Of a stretch of DNA of 18,830 nucleotides, positions 1 to 9,093 are shown piece by piece. The notes under the pieces are model-generated. The model searched no databases and had not been told where the DNA came from. It was given only the letters and a program-made list of their open reading frames with translations. Source of the DNA: Candidatus Cloacimonadota bacterium (GTDB taxonomy: Bacteria; Cloacimonadota; Cloacimonadia; Cloacimonadales; Cloacimonadaceae); assembly GCA_027318525.1 (NCBI GenBank), contig DAHVPA010000011.1, positions 1 to 18,830 on the forward strand. The letters are read 5' to 3'. Both the position numbers and the translations under genes were made by a program. How positions within the stretch are numbered: the stretch's first letter is position 1; the number at the start of each line of letters is the position of its first letter.

Positions 1-2
1 CG

Positions 3-197
3 GATCTAGGTGGCCAGTGCCGCATCGTCGTCGCCTCTGGAAACGTCGCCTCTCCCAGAGACGACTACCGGAAAACCCCGGGCCGTTGGAAAGAGGTCGG
101 CCTCATGAACGCCGCCGGCAGGCTGGTATGCCTCCAGGCCAGCCCGGAGATCTACGCCGATATCAAGGCCTGCGAACCGCTGATGGCATGTCTTTGA
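3..197 (+). CDS. C-terminal fragment of an unidentified protein, 5' end off the window
   Basis: An open frame enters from the left edge and gives 64 residues before a TGA at 195-197. I do not recognise the family. The visible part starts DLGGQCRIVV, has a basic, polar stretch (RDDYRKTPGRWK) and ends KACEPLMACL, with four cysteines. The peptide looks like a real protein tail: the frame is open and third positions are strongly G/C. GC over the first 180 bases is 65% (117/180), against about 40% in the 60 bases at 241-300 and moderate GC elsewhere. It is the only plus-strand gene and converges on the C25 gene at 314. Skipping one T in the run at 193-195 would join it to a frame continuing to a TAA at 262-264 (tail KDRYSIILSILEKF), so a frameshift or a contig join are both possible. 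A longer overlapping frame (17-277) is Arg-rich and less convincing. Confidence 0.45.
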   Translation, partial: DLGGQCRIVVASGNVASPRDDYRKTPGRWKEVGLMNAAGRLVCLQASPEIYADIKACEPLMACL

Positions 198-204
198 TTT
201 GGCA

Positions 205-246
205 GAAGAAGAGAAGCAGAAAGACAGATACAGTATTATTCTGTCT
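205..246 (-). terminator. Weak candidate terminator after the C25 gene
   Basis: A 7-bp inverted repeat, AGACAGA (222-228) and TCTGTCT (240-246), is separated by an 11-base A/T-rich loop. It starts about 68 bases past the stop of the C25 gene. Read on the minus strand, the stem is followed by a pyrimidine-rich, T-rich tract over 221-205 rather than a clean run of T. The stem is not GC-rich, so the call is weak. It may also only mark the boundary with the foreign-looking plus-strand gene tail. Confidence 0.3.
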
Positions 247-313
247 ATCCTGGAAAAGTTTTAACCCAAAGGATTAGGGACAGCAGTTTTAGAAACGAAC
301 TGGCAGCCTGACG

Positions 314-3300
314 CTATTTCAACAGCAATAACTTACGCGTGAGCGACTTTCCGCCAGATACCAATCTGTAATAATAAATCCCGCTGGGCAAAGCTTGCCC
401 GGCATTGTTCAACCCATTAAACTCCAGCTTATAAACTCCTGATTTCGCCTCATTATTGAGCAGCTTGCGCACTGTTTCTCCTTTGGCATTGTAAATTGTC
501 AAATCAGCCGGACCGGTTTTTGACAATGAGAATTCAATGCTAGTCTTACCCATAAAAGGATTGGGATAGTTTTGCTTCAGGCTGAAAACCGGTGGGGTAG
601 CTTGATTGTCCTCTCCTGATGTATTATTGATGATCAGCAGGTCAGATTCCCGGCTGAAATCATAGGAGCCGGAGTAATTCAGATAAGCGCTGCGGATGCT
701 GATCCGATAGATACCGGGATTTATCATGGTTGAATAGGAGGCAACTGCTGAGCTGTCTTGCGACACTCCTTCAGGTCCATCAATTGCTAATAGGTAATAA
801 TTCGGTGCCAGCCGTCCGGAAAGACTATCGGCAAGGGTTTCCAAGCCCCAGTTCAGACTCAGGTTGCCTTCGGATATCTCGAACTGCAGATTTACCGGTC
901 GTCTCAGGAAGTTTATTACATTGGCATTGAGGGAGGTGGTCTGGCTTGATACCACAGCCACATCAGGGATCAGGATTGTCAGGCATTCATCCATCTCCGC
1001 CTTCAGATAAGGATAAATCCCCTGATAAGCGGGTATGGTGAAGCTTCCATTTGTTGCCGGATGATATACTTCTTCAGGATAATCCGCCAGACTCAGCCTG
1101 ACCTGCGTTACATCCTGATTGGGATTCTCCAGCTGTATAAATCCTGTGATTTGCCCCTGTTCATGGTGAATTGCATGCACTGCGATGTCATCTATCACAA
1201 GAATGTTTCTGTCATTGGTCAGATATGTAATCCGCCACTTAATCCGGATAGTCCTCAGACTATCGGGAGGGTTGTCTAATATCCCGCTGACTACAATCGG
1301 CTGGCTGTTGGGTTGGGAAAAATCCAGAACGTTATACCAGGTGTCGTTTCCGTTATACGAGATCAGGAAATCTCCCTGAATATCTTCATTGAGATTCAAG
1401 TATCTGAAATTAAATAACAGGAACTGTGCGTCATAAGCGGGAATAGCTGGTGAGGTGATGCTGTAGTTGGTAAATTCAGCATTGGGTGTAATCACTATTT
1501 CATAACCTGTAGCCCCCAGGTAGGATGCCGGATTTAGTGCTACACTGGAGGAGAAAACCCAGTTCTGTGTAGTGGCAAGATTATCAAAGTCCTGTGTTAT
1601 GATAGTATCAGGATGCCCTAAATACATAGTCTGCGTAAACAGAGTATCATATAGTTCAGCAAAGCTGAAAAGCCCGTTGATGGTGACAAGTTCTCCAATG
1701 GGAGCAGAGGGCGATGACTGCAGAGTAAAACTGATGGTTGTAGTGCCCAGTGGTAGTAATGTGCAAATGACAGTGGTAGGGTTGGCAGTCCAGTAAGGGC
1801 TTTCTATAATAGTAAAGGATGCGTTTTGCATATTAAGATTGGAATGGTTTGTCAGTTCAAGGGTTAGCTCCACGGGATTTCCAGACTCCAAATAAATGAT
1901 AGGTTCATCGAGGTGAGCAAGTTGAGAGAAACTTACTTCAGGAGCATGGACCGTAAAATTATGCATCAGAGTAAACTGACTATTCCCGGAATAAACTAAT
2001 ATGTTTATCCTGATTTCTGTAAGATTGGGGCAGTTTTCATCAATCGAAAAGACAAAAGGTTGTGTAGTGGATTGACTTTGGTTAATTGCAATTTCAGGTA
2101 GGACAGATATACCTGAGACAACTGTCAGATAGGGATTATCACACGTCAAATAGACTGAGGAAGCTCCCAGTGATGCAGACCCTGTGTTCATGATAACGGG
2201 AGTAATGGATATTGTTTCCCCGCAGTCTATCTGTGTATTGGCAATAATAGGCTCAACTTCAATCAGAGGGATATTTTGTATAACGGGATTGGGTGTGAAA
2301 TTCTGGTTTTGGACAGTGGAAAAGAACAAAGCTGAGTTATTGGTAATCATAGTAGCAGTGGCAGGATAAAGATTTTGATATGTATACTGCAACCCTACCA
2401 TACCCGTATGGTCAGCTATGCCGACAGTGGCGTATTGTCCATGGTCAACCAAAGCAACTCCATAGTTACCTGAATCCACGTTGTTAAATGTCTTATATTG
2501 GAACATAAAGGCGTTATCCCCTGTAGGGGTGGGATATATATCTGCACCAAACAAGATTACTTGGAATGTTTCGATTGAGTTATTGAATTTGTTTCTTAGG
2601 TTAGCCCATTCTATAATGAATGAGTTGTTATCCGTATCATGATAATATGCTATTTTTGAATCTGCAGCAATGAGCAGGTCATCCCAAAACGGTGCTATTA
2701 TAGGCCTGGGAACCATTGGTCCGGGCACAGACCAATTCATCCATTCCTGACTGCCCCTGTCTCCCGGCATCAGGAAACCGTTGGAGCATATTGTCATTTG
2801 ACTGTAGTTTTGTCCGTAAAACATAAAGCTGAATGGTAGATTGACTGTGTAAAAACTCCCGCTGCCCTCTGGATTGTTATCTGTCAGGGTAAGCACATTA
2901 CCTGCTCCCCCCTGAGCAGGATTAATCTCTATCCAACTATAGGGTCTTGCCAGAGGATGTTGGTCAGCATTGGAGACGCATATATAACCGTATGAATCAG
3001 GACCGGTCATGGCAGAGCTTTGATTATCACCTACAGTAATAGTAAATTCAAATTGTTGGGAGGCTATGTTGTTATATGAAATATCGGCAATTATGATTAC
3101 TTGTGTTCCAGAATACAGATTGGGACTGGTCTCGATTATGAAGGGCACCGCATTGGTTCCGGAATAACCGACAAAGAGATTGTTATATGTCTGAGTCGAT
3201 TGGGGAAAGCTGACTCCTGGATTGTGTGAATAGAGGTGTGCGCTTATATTGGAGGCTGTGACTGTGCCCACATTTTTTAGTTTGAAGAACAGGTTGCTTG

Positions 3301-5590
3301 CTTCACCTGGCAGCACGATGTTGTCTGTTCCCAGCATTACATTGGATAACTCCAAGTGAGCCCCATATTCATTGACTTGAAAATCAATGGTCTGCTCTAT
3401 CAGGGTTGTGTCTTGCCAGCCATAAACCTGAAGTGAAAAAGCTATTGGTTCTCCCATGGCGCAAAGTTTGGATAGAGAGAATGTGATATTCTCGTCTGAG
3501 TATTTGGTTTGCTGGAATGCCATATTGCCAAAGTTGAGTGTATCTGCGGTAATACTGACATGGGGTGAGCTGCTGCTTATCGTGGCTGACACATTGAGCA
3601 GAGCCGGGTAAAGCACATTTGTGAGTGCTATTGGCAGAGAATATGTGGCTCCGGAATATAGTTGCTCAAAACTGGCAATGTTACTCAATAGGAGTGCTGT
3701 CTCAACATCTCTGAATTCGATATTGCTTTGATATGTGTTGTAATTTGGTTTGGAGACAGTCAGGATTCCATTCCCCGGGACGACAGAGTTCCATTCAAAG
3801 ACAAAGATTCCCCCGGAATTTGTGTATCCTGTCTGAAAGATTTCATCCTCACCTTTGAGCAGACACACTCTGGCATTAGCCACAGGTCTTCCATCGGTCT
3901 CTGTAATCTGCACTGTCAGAAATCCGTTGCTGGCAGAGACGGCATTTTTATGTTGAATCAGCCAGTTGGCAGGTTGGCGCAGCCAGACATCAATCGTAGG
4001 GTCTCCCAGAAGGTTCAGAGACTGGAAATTCTGATTAATATAACTGTATGGGTTTTGGGGATAACAAGCGTAAAGTCCGAGCTTTGCTCTCTGAAGCACT
4101 TGTCCCTGATTGGTTAGTCCTTCCCGGTAAAAGCCATAGGCAATAGCACCTGTCATAATATTGTTAAGGCAGGTATGTGTTTCACAGGATGAGCCGATGA
4201 ATCCAATTGCACCTTTAGGATTAGAAGCAGTCCCGACCCGCATAAACTGTTCTCCGATGCTGAGCGTGCTCTGGTTGCCGAAATTGCCGGAGAAACAGGT
4301 AATCAGACTGATAAACGGGTATTTCCCGGAATTGATTAAGTTGGCGATATCGTTATTGGTAACTCCGCTGTAGCCATTATGTCCCCGGTAGTAATAGTTA
4401 CTAGCACCTTGATTAATCGCGCTCAGTATCTGGGGCGCAAAGGTACCGGAGTTTATCTGTGTTAATTGTGCTGAGGGGTTATATTCTGCCATCAGGGTTC
4501 TTACATAATCGATGCAGGTGGAGCAAGAAGGTCCGGAATCTGTTTCATCAGATACCAGAAGTCCTGTATTAAACCAGTTGCTGTTGCTCAAACCTTGATT
4601 TTTTTCGTAGGCAATGATCTTATTAATCATGGTTGTAAGCTGATCTGAGGATGCAAAGGTCAGTCTGCCTATATACGCATCAGGGATGATGTCATTGCCT
4701 TCGAGGAGGGTATAGCGATAATCTCCCACTGTATTATAATAGAAGAATTCCGAATAGGTCGGAACAGTATTGGTGGTGGTTGAGCGACCCAGCAATAGGA
4801 TGTATTCCGGTGGATTTGTCCATGTATTATAGGCATTTTGGATATAATTTTTTATCCCTGTGGTTGTATTGCCGGTGGTGGTGGTGCTTACGGCGTGAAC
4901 TTCCCAGCCCTTTTGATGTTTCCAGTCAATCAGAGGTTGAATAATGCTCAAGTTGGCTGCCGCAGAATTGTAGATAATGAGCAGTGAGGCATTGGCATCG
5001 CCCAATCTTGTGTTGTCGCTGTAATTAAGGACGGTCTTGCTTAACCATGACTTAAGTTCTGCAGTCTGTCTGATTCGACCGGGCAGGGGCAGTGAGTTAT
5101 CAGGAACAAATTCGATTGAGATATCAGCTTTTGTGAGTACATTCAGAGCTTGTCCTGCCTCATCGTAAAGATAAGGATGCAGGGAAAGGGTTGCCAGCCA
5201 ATTTCCCCTCATTATAAAGGGTTCTGACATCTGAACAAAATCTGTAAAAGCTGCAACCTCAGGATCTGATTTGACATAGTGTTTATTCTCTATCTTCTCA
5301 GTTTGCGGTTTGATCAGTTTCATCACGGGTCTGGTTCCGGACGGTATCTGGATAATTTTGCTCAGAATTGGCAAATCGTATGTATCTGTATAAATACTCT
5401 CGGTATCCTGCAGGTTTGATATTGATGGTTTACCGGTTGCAGAATCCAGTCTGAATTCGTTATTTTCATAGCTGATTCTTAGATAGCTGTCACTATTTTC
5501 AACAATTTTAAAGCCTGCAGTTAATAGGGTTGCCGGCAGAAGGACAGCAATCAGAACAATCAGTTTTAAATTTATCGACATATATCTCAT
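314..5590 (-). CDS. Giant secreted C25 (gingipain-like) cysteine protease with T9SS sorting domain
   Basis: Predicted exported cysteine endopeptidase of 1758 residues. Residues 1-25 form a signal peptide (basic start, then LIVLIAVLLPATLL). Residues about 26-195 resemble the C25 propeptide. The C25 catalytic domain spans about 200-540, with the His in RGHNG (H404), the Cys in TCFSGNF (C432) and the closing LGDPT motif near 528-532. Next come a carboxypeptidase-regulatory-like beta domain (about 548-620), CARDB-like modules (about 735-855, 1105-1215 and 1215-1325), a nidogen-like block (about 860-1095), a jelly-roll/MAM-like segment (about 1325-1475), a second regulatory-like domain (1478-1560) and an FN3-like stretch. 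The C-terminus from 1671 (NYPNPF ... SGIYYYRL) is a FlgD-like type A T9SS sorting signal, so the protein is probably released or anchored at the cell surface. ATG at 5590 is taken as the start; the in-frame ATG at 5581 has a slightly better purine-rich leader (GGATGAG). It lies 73 bp after mfd. The catalytic family and sorting domain are sure; boundaries of the Ig-like modules are estimates. Confidence 0.92.
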   Translation of the reverse strand: MRYMSINLKLIVLIAVLLPATLLTAGFKIVENSDSYLRISYENNEFRLDSATGKPSISNLQDTESIYTDTYDLPILSKIIQIPSGTRPVMKLIKPQTEKIENKHYVKSDPEVAAFTDFVQMSEPFIMRGNWLATLSLHPYLYDEAGQALNVLTKADISIEFVPDNSLPLPGRIRQTAELKSWLSKTVLNYSDNTRLGDANASLLIIYNSAAANLSIIQPLIDWKHQKGWEVHAVSTTTTGNTTTGIKNYIQNAYNTWTNPPEYILLLGRSTTTNTVPTYSEFFYYNTVGDYRYTLLEGNDIIPDAYIGRLTFASSDQLTTMINKIIAYEKNQGLSNSNWFNTGLLVSDETDSGPSCSTCIDYVRTLMAEYNPSAQLTQINSGTFAPQILSAINQGASNYYYRGHNGYSGVTNNDIANLINSGKYPFISLITCFSGNFGNQSTLSIGEQFMRVGTASNPKGAIGFIGSSCETHTCLNNIMTGAIAYGFYREGLTNQGQVLQRAKLGLYACYPQNPYSYINQNFQSLNLLGDPTIDVWLRQPANWLIQHKNAVSASNGFLTVQITETDGRPVANARVCLLKGEDEIFQTGYTNSGGIFVFEWNSVVPGNGILTVSKPNYNTYQSNIEFRDVETALLLSNIASFEQLYSGATYSLPIALTNVLYPALLNVSATISSSSPHVSITADTLNFGNMAFQQTKYSDENITFSLSKLCAMGEPIAFSLQVYGWQDTTLIEQTIDFQVNEYGAHLELSNVMLGTDNIVLPGEASNLFFKLKNVGTVTASNISAHLYSHNPGVSFPQSTQTYNNLFVGYSGTNAVPFIIETSPNLYSGTQVIIIADISYNNIASQQFEFTITVGDNQSSAMTGPDSYGYICVSNADQHPLARPYSWIEINPAQGGAGNVLTLTDNNPEGSGSFYTVNLPFSFMFYGQNYSQMTICSNGFLMPGDRGSQEWMNWSVPGPMVPRPIIAPFWDDLLIAADSKIAYYHDTDNNSFIIEWANLRNKFNNSIETFQVILFGADIYPTPTGDNAFMFQYKTFNNVDSGNYGVALVDHGQYATVGIADHTGMVGLQYTYQNLYPATATMITNNSALFFSTVQNQNFTPNPVIQNIPLIEVEPIIANTQIDCGETISITPVIMNTGSASLGASSVYLTCDNPYLTVVSGISVLPEIAINQSQSTTQPFVFSIDENCPNLTEIRINILVYSGNSQFTLMHNFTVHAPEVSFSQLAHLDEPIIYLESGNPVELTLELTNHSNLNMQNASFTIIESPYWTANPTTVICTLLPLGTTTISFTLQSSPSAPIGELVTINGLFSFAELYDTLFTQTMYLGHPDTIITQDFDNLATTQNWVFSSSVALNPASYLGATGYEIVITPNAEFTNYSITSPAIPAYDAQFLLFNFRYLNLNEDIQGDFLISYNGNDTWYNVLDFSQPNSQPIVVSGILDNPPDSLRTIRIKWRITYLTNDRNILVIDDIAVHAIHHEQGQITGFIQLENPNQDVTQVRLSLADYPEEVYHPATNGSFTIPAYQGIYPYLKAEMDECLTILIPDVAVVSSQTTSLNANVINFLRRPVNLQFEISEGNLSLNWGLETLADSLSGRLAPNYYLLAIDGPEGVSQDSSAVASYSTMINPGIYRISIRSAYLNYSGSYDFSRESDLLIINNTSGEDNQATPPVFSLKQNYPNPFMGKTSIEFSLSKTGPADLTIYNAKGETVRKLLNNEAKSGVYKLEFNGLNNAGQALPSGIYYYRLVSGGKSLTRKLLLLK

Positions 5591-5633
5591 CCATTTACTA
5601 TAAAGTTATGTAGGATTATGCAAGAGACGTTCC

Positions 5634-5646
5634 ATAACACAGTTAT
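5634..5646. repeat. Short inverted repeat upstream of the C25 gene
   Basis: ATAAC-ACA-GTTAT is a perfect 5-bp inverted repeat in the 73-bp gap between mfd and the C25 gene, about 44 bases upstream of the C25 start. Its size and symmetry would suit a dimeric regulator, but such a short A/T-rich palindrome can occur by chance. No second copy was noticed in the window. Confidence 0.2.
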
Positions 5647-5663
5647 TTGTAAGCGGGTTAGAT

Positions 5664-8600
5664 CTACTTAAGGCTTATGAATTGCCTGAGTATTGTGACT
5701 GCTCTATCAATCTGAGAGCGATAGGACAGAGAGCCATGCTTTTCCAGTGCAAAAATAATCTTGAAGTTGGATGATGTATCAAAACGGACTGGTTCCTTAA
5801 AAGGCTCGATAAATTTCATGATTGTATCCCGGGAAGGTAATTTATTGGATTTGAACTCCAAAATCAACTCTCCGTTACGCACCTGGCAGTTTTGCAAGTC
5901 TGCCAACCCGGTCAATGTCTTGAGTTTGTAATAAGTTAGTAGCCAATCTGCTTTATCGGGAAGCTTGCCAAACCTGTCTGTTAATTCTGCTGCAAAATCG
6001 TCAATAAGGTCAGGATTGTCGCATTCATTCAAACGGCGGTATATCCTAAGGCGTTCTTCATCATCAGCGATATATTCAGGCGGGAAATACAAATCGATAT
6101 CAGTCTTCAGTTTTTGTCGTTTCTCGATAAACTCGTCCTGATGAAATGCTTCGGGATTGTCGGTTTGAATGCTTTCAATGGCTTTTTCCAGTAAACGGTT
6201 GTAGTAATTAAATCCTATAGCCTGGATGACGCCGCTTTGCTTTGTGCCAAGGACTGTGCCCGCTCCACGGATTTCCAGGTCTCTCATTGCCACTTGAAAT
6301 CCGGCTCCTAGATAATCATACTGCGTCAACGCATCCAAACGGTTTCTGGCTTCAGCAGTTATTCCCCGGGGAACCAGCAAGTAGGCATAAGCCCGGCGGT
6401 TGCTGCGACCGACTCTGCCTCTCATCTGATAAAGCTGAGCCAGTCCGAAAGTATCTGCTCTGTCAATCAGGATGGTATTGGCATTGGGGATATCAATGCC
6501 ATTTTCGATGATTGTGGTGGATAACAGGACATCAAATTGTCTTTCCACAAATGCATCCATAATATTCTCGAGCATATGTTCACTCATTTGGGCATGTCCC
6601 ACTACAAACCGGATATTGGGCATGGCTGTCCGTAATTCCTGGGCAATCGATTCGATGCTCTGCACTCTGTTATGAATGAAGAACACCTGTCCGCCGCGAT
6701 CGACTTCCCTCTGGATGGCATCTTTGATTATTTGCATATCACGGGGCGTAACTATTGTGCGAACTGGGAGTCTTTCTTTGGGTGAGGTCTGTATCAGTGA
6801 AATATCCTTTAGCTTGCTCATCGCCATGTTCAATGTGCGGGGAATGGGTGTGGCAGACATATAAAGGGTGTCCACATTGGTTTGCAACTTTCGCAGCTTT
6901 TCTTTATGGCGGACTCCAAAACGGTGTTCTTCATCGATAATCAATAAACCAAGATGCTTAAACCGTACATCTGAAGATAATAAACGATGGGTGCCAATGG
7001 CTATATCAATCTGACCCAGCGCGACAGCCACCAGATCCTGCCTGATTTGGGAAGGAGTGCGAAATCTGCTGAACATGGCAATTCTCACAGGGTATTGAGC
7101 GACTCTCTCTCTGAAAACCCTGTAATGTTGCTCTGCAAGCAAAGTGGTTGGGACTAAAATGGCAACTTGATAACCACTCATAACTGCTTTGAAAGCTGCT
7201 CTGATAGCTACTTCTGTCTTCCCAAAACCCACATCTCCGCATAAAAGCCGTTCCATAGGGCTGGGATTTTCCATATCCTGTTTGATATCCTGTGTGGCTT
7301 TGACTTGGTCGGGAGTGTCTTCATAAATAAAAGAATCCTCCATTTCTGACTGCCACTGATTATCTCTTTCGTGGGCTATACCCTTGCGTTTGCTGCGCTC
7401 AGCATAAAGCTTGAGCACATCTGCAGCGACAATTTCTATCTGGGATTTTGCTCTGCGTTTGGTGTTTTCCCATTTCTTGCTGCCGAGTTTGTGAATAACC
7501 GGCGACACTCCTTCCTCTGCTATATAGCGGGAAACAAGCTGCAATTGAAACGTGGGGACGTAAATCTTGTCATCGCCTGCATATTTCAAGCACAAGCATT
7601 CAATATCCTGCCCATCCACTTTCACGATCTTCAAACCATCAAAGATGCCAATCCCATGGTCAACATGAACGACATAATCACCTGGTTTGAGACTCTCATA
7701 ATCGACTAAAGCTTCACCGGGAGAGAATCTGGGAGCATATTTTTTCTTTTTATAACGGTTGAATATTTCGTGATCGGTATATACTGCCAATCCGCTTTGT
7801 CCAAGGGAAAATCCCTGATGCAAGCATCCCAGATAATGCCGGACGGTGATATTGTAATCCTCCAGCAGGATTTGCATCCGATTTGCCTGACTTTGATTAT
7901 CATGCTGGATGTAAACAGTCTGAGCATTATCCAAACGGTGGCGGATTTCATTGCTGAGGAGCTCCAGATTTCCGTTAAACGAATCCATGGTCTGAATGGG
8001 AGAAACATAGGTCTGCCTGAACTCAGGAAAAAGGAATTCAGTTTGTGAGATGAAATTGCAGGTGTTGTTATTAAGGATTTCGTAAAACTTCTGTTCAGGT
8101 GCAAACAGCTTCTCGGGGTCGGGCAGGATGGCTTTTTTACGGCTGCGCCTGACCTGCTCATAATTATCCAGGACCATTTCATATAATGATAGCATCTCGT
8201 CTTTAATATACGGGAAATCTGACATAAATATTAGCGGAGCTTTATCCTGAAAGTAATCTGCAAAAATCTGTGTCTTGGGCAGCAGCAGACTTATATAGTT
8301 TTCAATACCTTCAAACAGTCCCTGCTCATGCACCCTCTTAAGCAAAGGTGAATCGACATCAATATCATGTAATGAGATCTCTCTGGCAGGAATCAGTTTC
8401 ACTTCATCCAGTTCTTTGGATTCTGATCGTTGGGTTGCTAAAGAGAAATAGCGAATAGACATTATTTCATCACCGAAAAACTCCATCCTGACAGGTTTTT
8501 GCTGAGGTGGTGAATAGACATCCAGAATACCGCCCCGTTTGGCGACCTGATATACTTTACCAACCTGATAATCCACTTCGTAACCCATCCCGACCAGATT

Positions 8601-9074
8601 GGATATCAAAACGGCGGGGTCATATTCCAAACCCTTCCTGAGGGTAATAATATTCTTTTTGAGCAAATCCAGAGGCTGCATCCAACGCAAATAGGTCCTG
8701 ACCGACAGAACATAGATGCGCGGCTGAGGTGATAAAACATCAGCCAATGCTTCCAGACGTGTTGCCCGGATGGAATAATGGGGTGAACGTTCCTCATAAG
8801 GCAGGACTTCATAATCGGGCAAATAATGAGCGTTATCTCTTCCGATAAGAATAGCCAAATCGTCCCACAGGTCTTCTGCCAGAAGATCATCTGCCATCAG
8901 GACAATGATGTTACGCTTGGTATGAATCCAGGCATGGGCAATCATCAAAGCCCGGGCTGATTGGTTGAGATGGGAATATTGAACATGAGAGGTGCCACTA
9001 TCCAAGGTGTGAGTGAATTCAAGAAAAAAATCTGACTTTAGCAGGTGAGAGGTTATCTCATTATAAAAGTTCAT
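5664..9074 (-). CDS. mfd: Transcription-repair coupling factor Mfd
   Basis: Mfd binds RNA polymerase stalled at DNA lesions, pushes it off with a RecG-like translocase and recruits UvrA. The protein has 1136 residues, close to the E. coli length of 1148. Residues about 20-330 carry the UvrB-like N-terminal region (for example LPDYEVLPYEERSP near 85-98 and KRGGILDVYSP near 179-189). The RNA-polymerase-interacting CarD-like domain is about 465-545 (GDYVVHVDHGIGIF). The motor follows: Walker A GDVGFGKT at 613-620, DEEH at 714-717, SATPIPRTL at 740-748 and motif VI QMRGRVGRSNRRAYAYL further on. The TRCF C-terminal domain ends the chain. It appears intact. The ATG at 9074 follows the upstream helicase stop by 19 bp and has only a weak Shine-Dalgarno-like AGTGG, so coupling to that gene is likely. 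Confidence 0.98.
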   Translation of the reverse strand: MNFYNEITSHLLKSDFFLEFTHTLDSGTSHVQYSHLNQSARALMIAHAWIHTKRNIIVLMADDLLAEDLWDDLAILIGRDNAHYLPDYEVLPYEERSPHYSIRATRLEALADVLSPQPRIYVLSVRTYLRWMQPLDLLKKNIITLRKGLEYDPAVLISNLVGMGYEVDYQVGKVYQVAKRGGILDVYSPPQQKPVRMEFFGDEIMSIRYFSLATQRSESKELDEVKLIPAREISLHDIDVDSPLLKRVHEQGLFEGIENYISLLLPKTQIFADYFQDKAPLIFMSDFPYIKDEMLSLYEMVLDNYEQVRRSRKKAILPDPEKLFAPEQKFYEILNNNTCNFISQTEFLFPEFRQTYVSPIQTMDSFNGNLELLSNEIRHRLDNAQTVYIQHDNQSQANRMQILLEDYNITVRHYLGCLHQGFSLGQSGLAVYTDHEIFNRYKKKKYAPRFSPGEALVDYESLKPGDYVVHVDHGIGIFDGLKIVKVDGQDIECLCLKYAGDDKIYVPTFQLQLVSRYIAEEGVSPVIHKLGSKKWENTKRRAKSQIEIVAADVLKLYAERSKRKGIAHERDNQWQSEMEDSFIYEDTPDQVKATQDIKQDMENPSPMERLLCGDVGFGKTEVAIRAAFKAVMSGYQVAILVPTTLLAEQHYRVFRERVAQYPVRIAMFSRFRTPSQIRQDLVAVALGQIDIAIGTHRLLSSDVRFKHLGLLIIDEEHRFGVRHKEKLRKLQTNVDTLYMSATPIPRTLNMAMSKLKDISLIQTSPKERLPVRTIVTPRDMQIIKDAIQREVDRGGQVFFIHNRVQSIESIAQELRTAMPNIRFVVGHAQMSEHMLENIMDAFVERQFDVLLSTTIIENGIDIPNANTILIDRADTFGLAQLYQMRGRVGRSNRRAYAYLLVPRGITAEARNRLDALTQYDYLGAGFQVAMRDLEIRGAGTVLGTKQSGVIQAIGFNYYNRLLEKAIESIQTDNPEAFHQDEFIEKRQKLKTDIDLYFPPEYIADDEERLRIYRRLNECDNPDLIDDFAAELTDRFGKLPDKADWLLTYYKLKTLTGLADLQNCQVRNGELILEFKSNKLPSRDTIMKFIEPFKEPVRFDTSSNFKIIFALEKHGSLSYRSQIDRAVTILRQFISLK

Positions 9075-9093
9075 CGTGTATCAGACCACTTTT

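Noticed and set aside
17..277. 86-codon plus-strand open frame at the left edge
   Set aside because: Its translation is an Arg/Pro-rich string typical of a GC-rich wrong frame. The frame starting at 3 gives a more natural peptide with G/C third positions.
5597..5623. TTGCAT ... TATAGT as a promoter for the C25 gene (minus strand)
   Set aside because: The spacer is only 15 bases, the -35 matches poorly and the -10 lies 6 bases from the ATG, which would make the message leaderless. Not enough support.
7706..8182. 158-codon minus-strand frame inside mfd
   Set aside because: It overlaps conserved Mfd sequence in another frame and its translation has no recognisable features.
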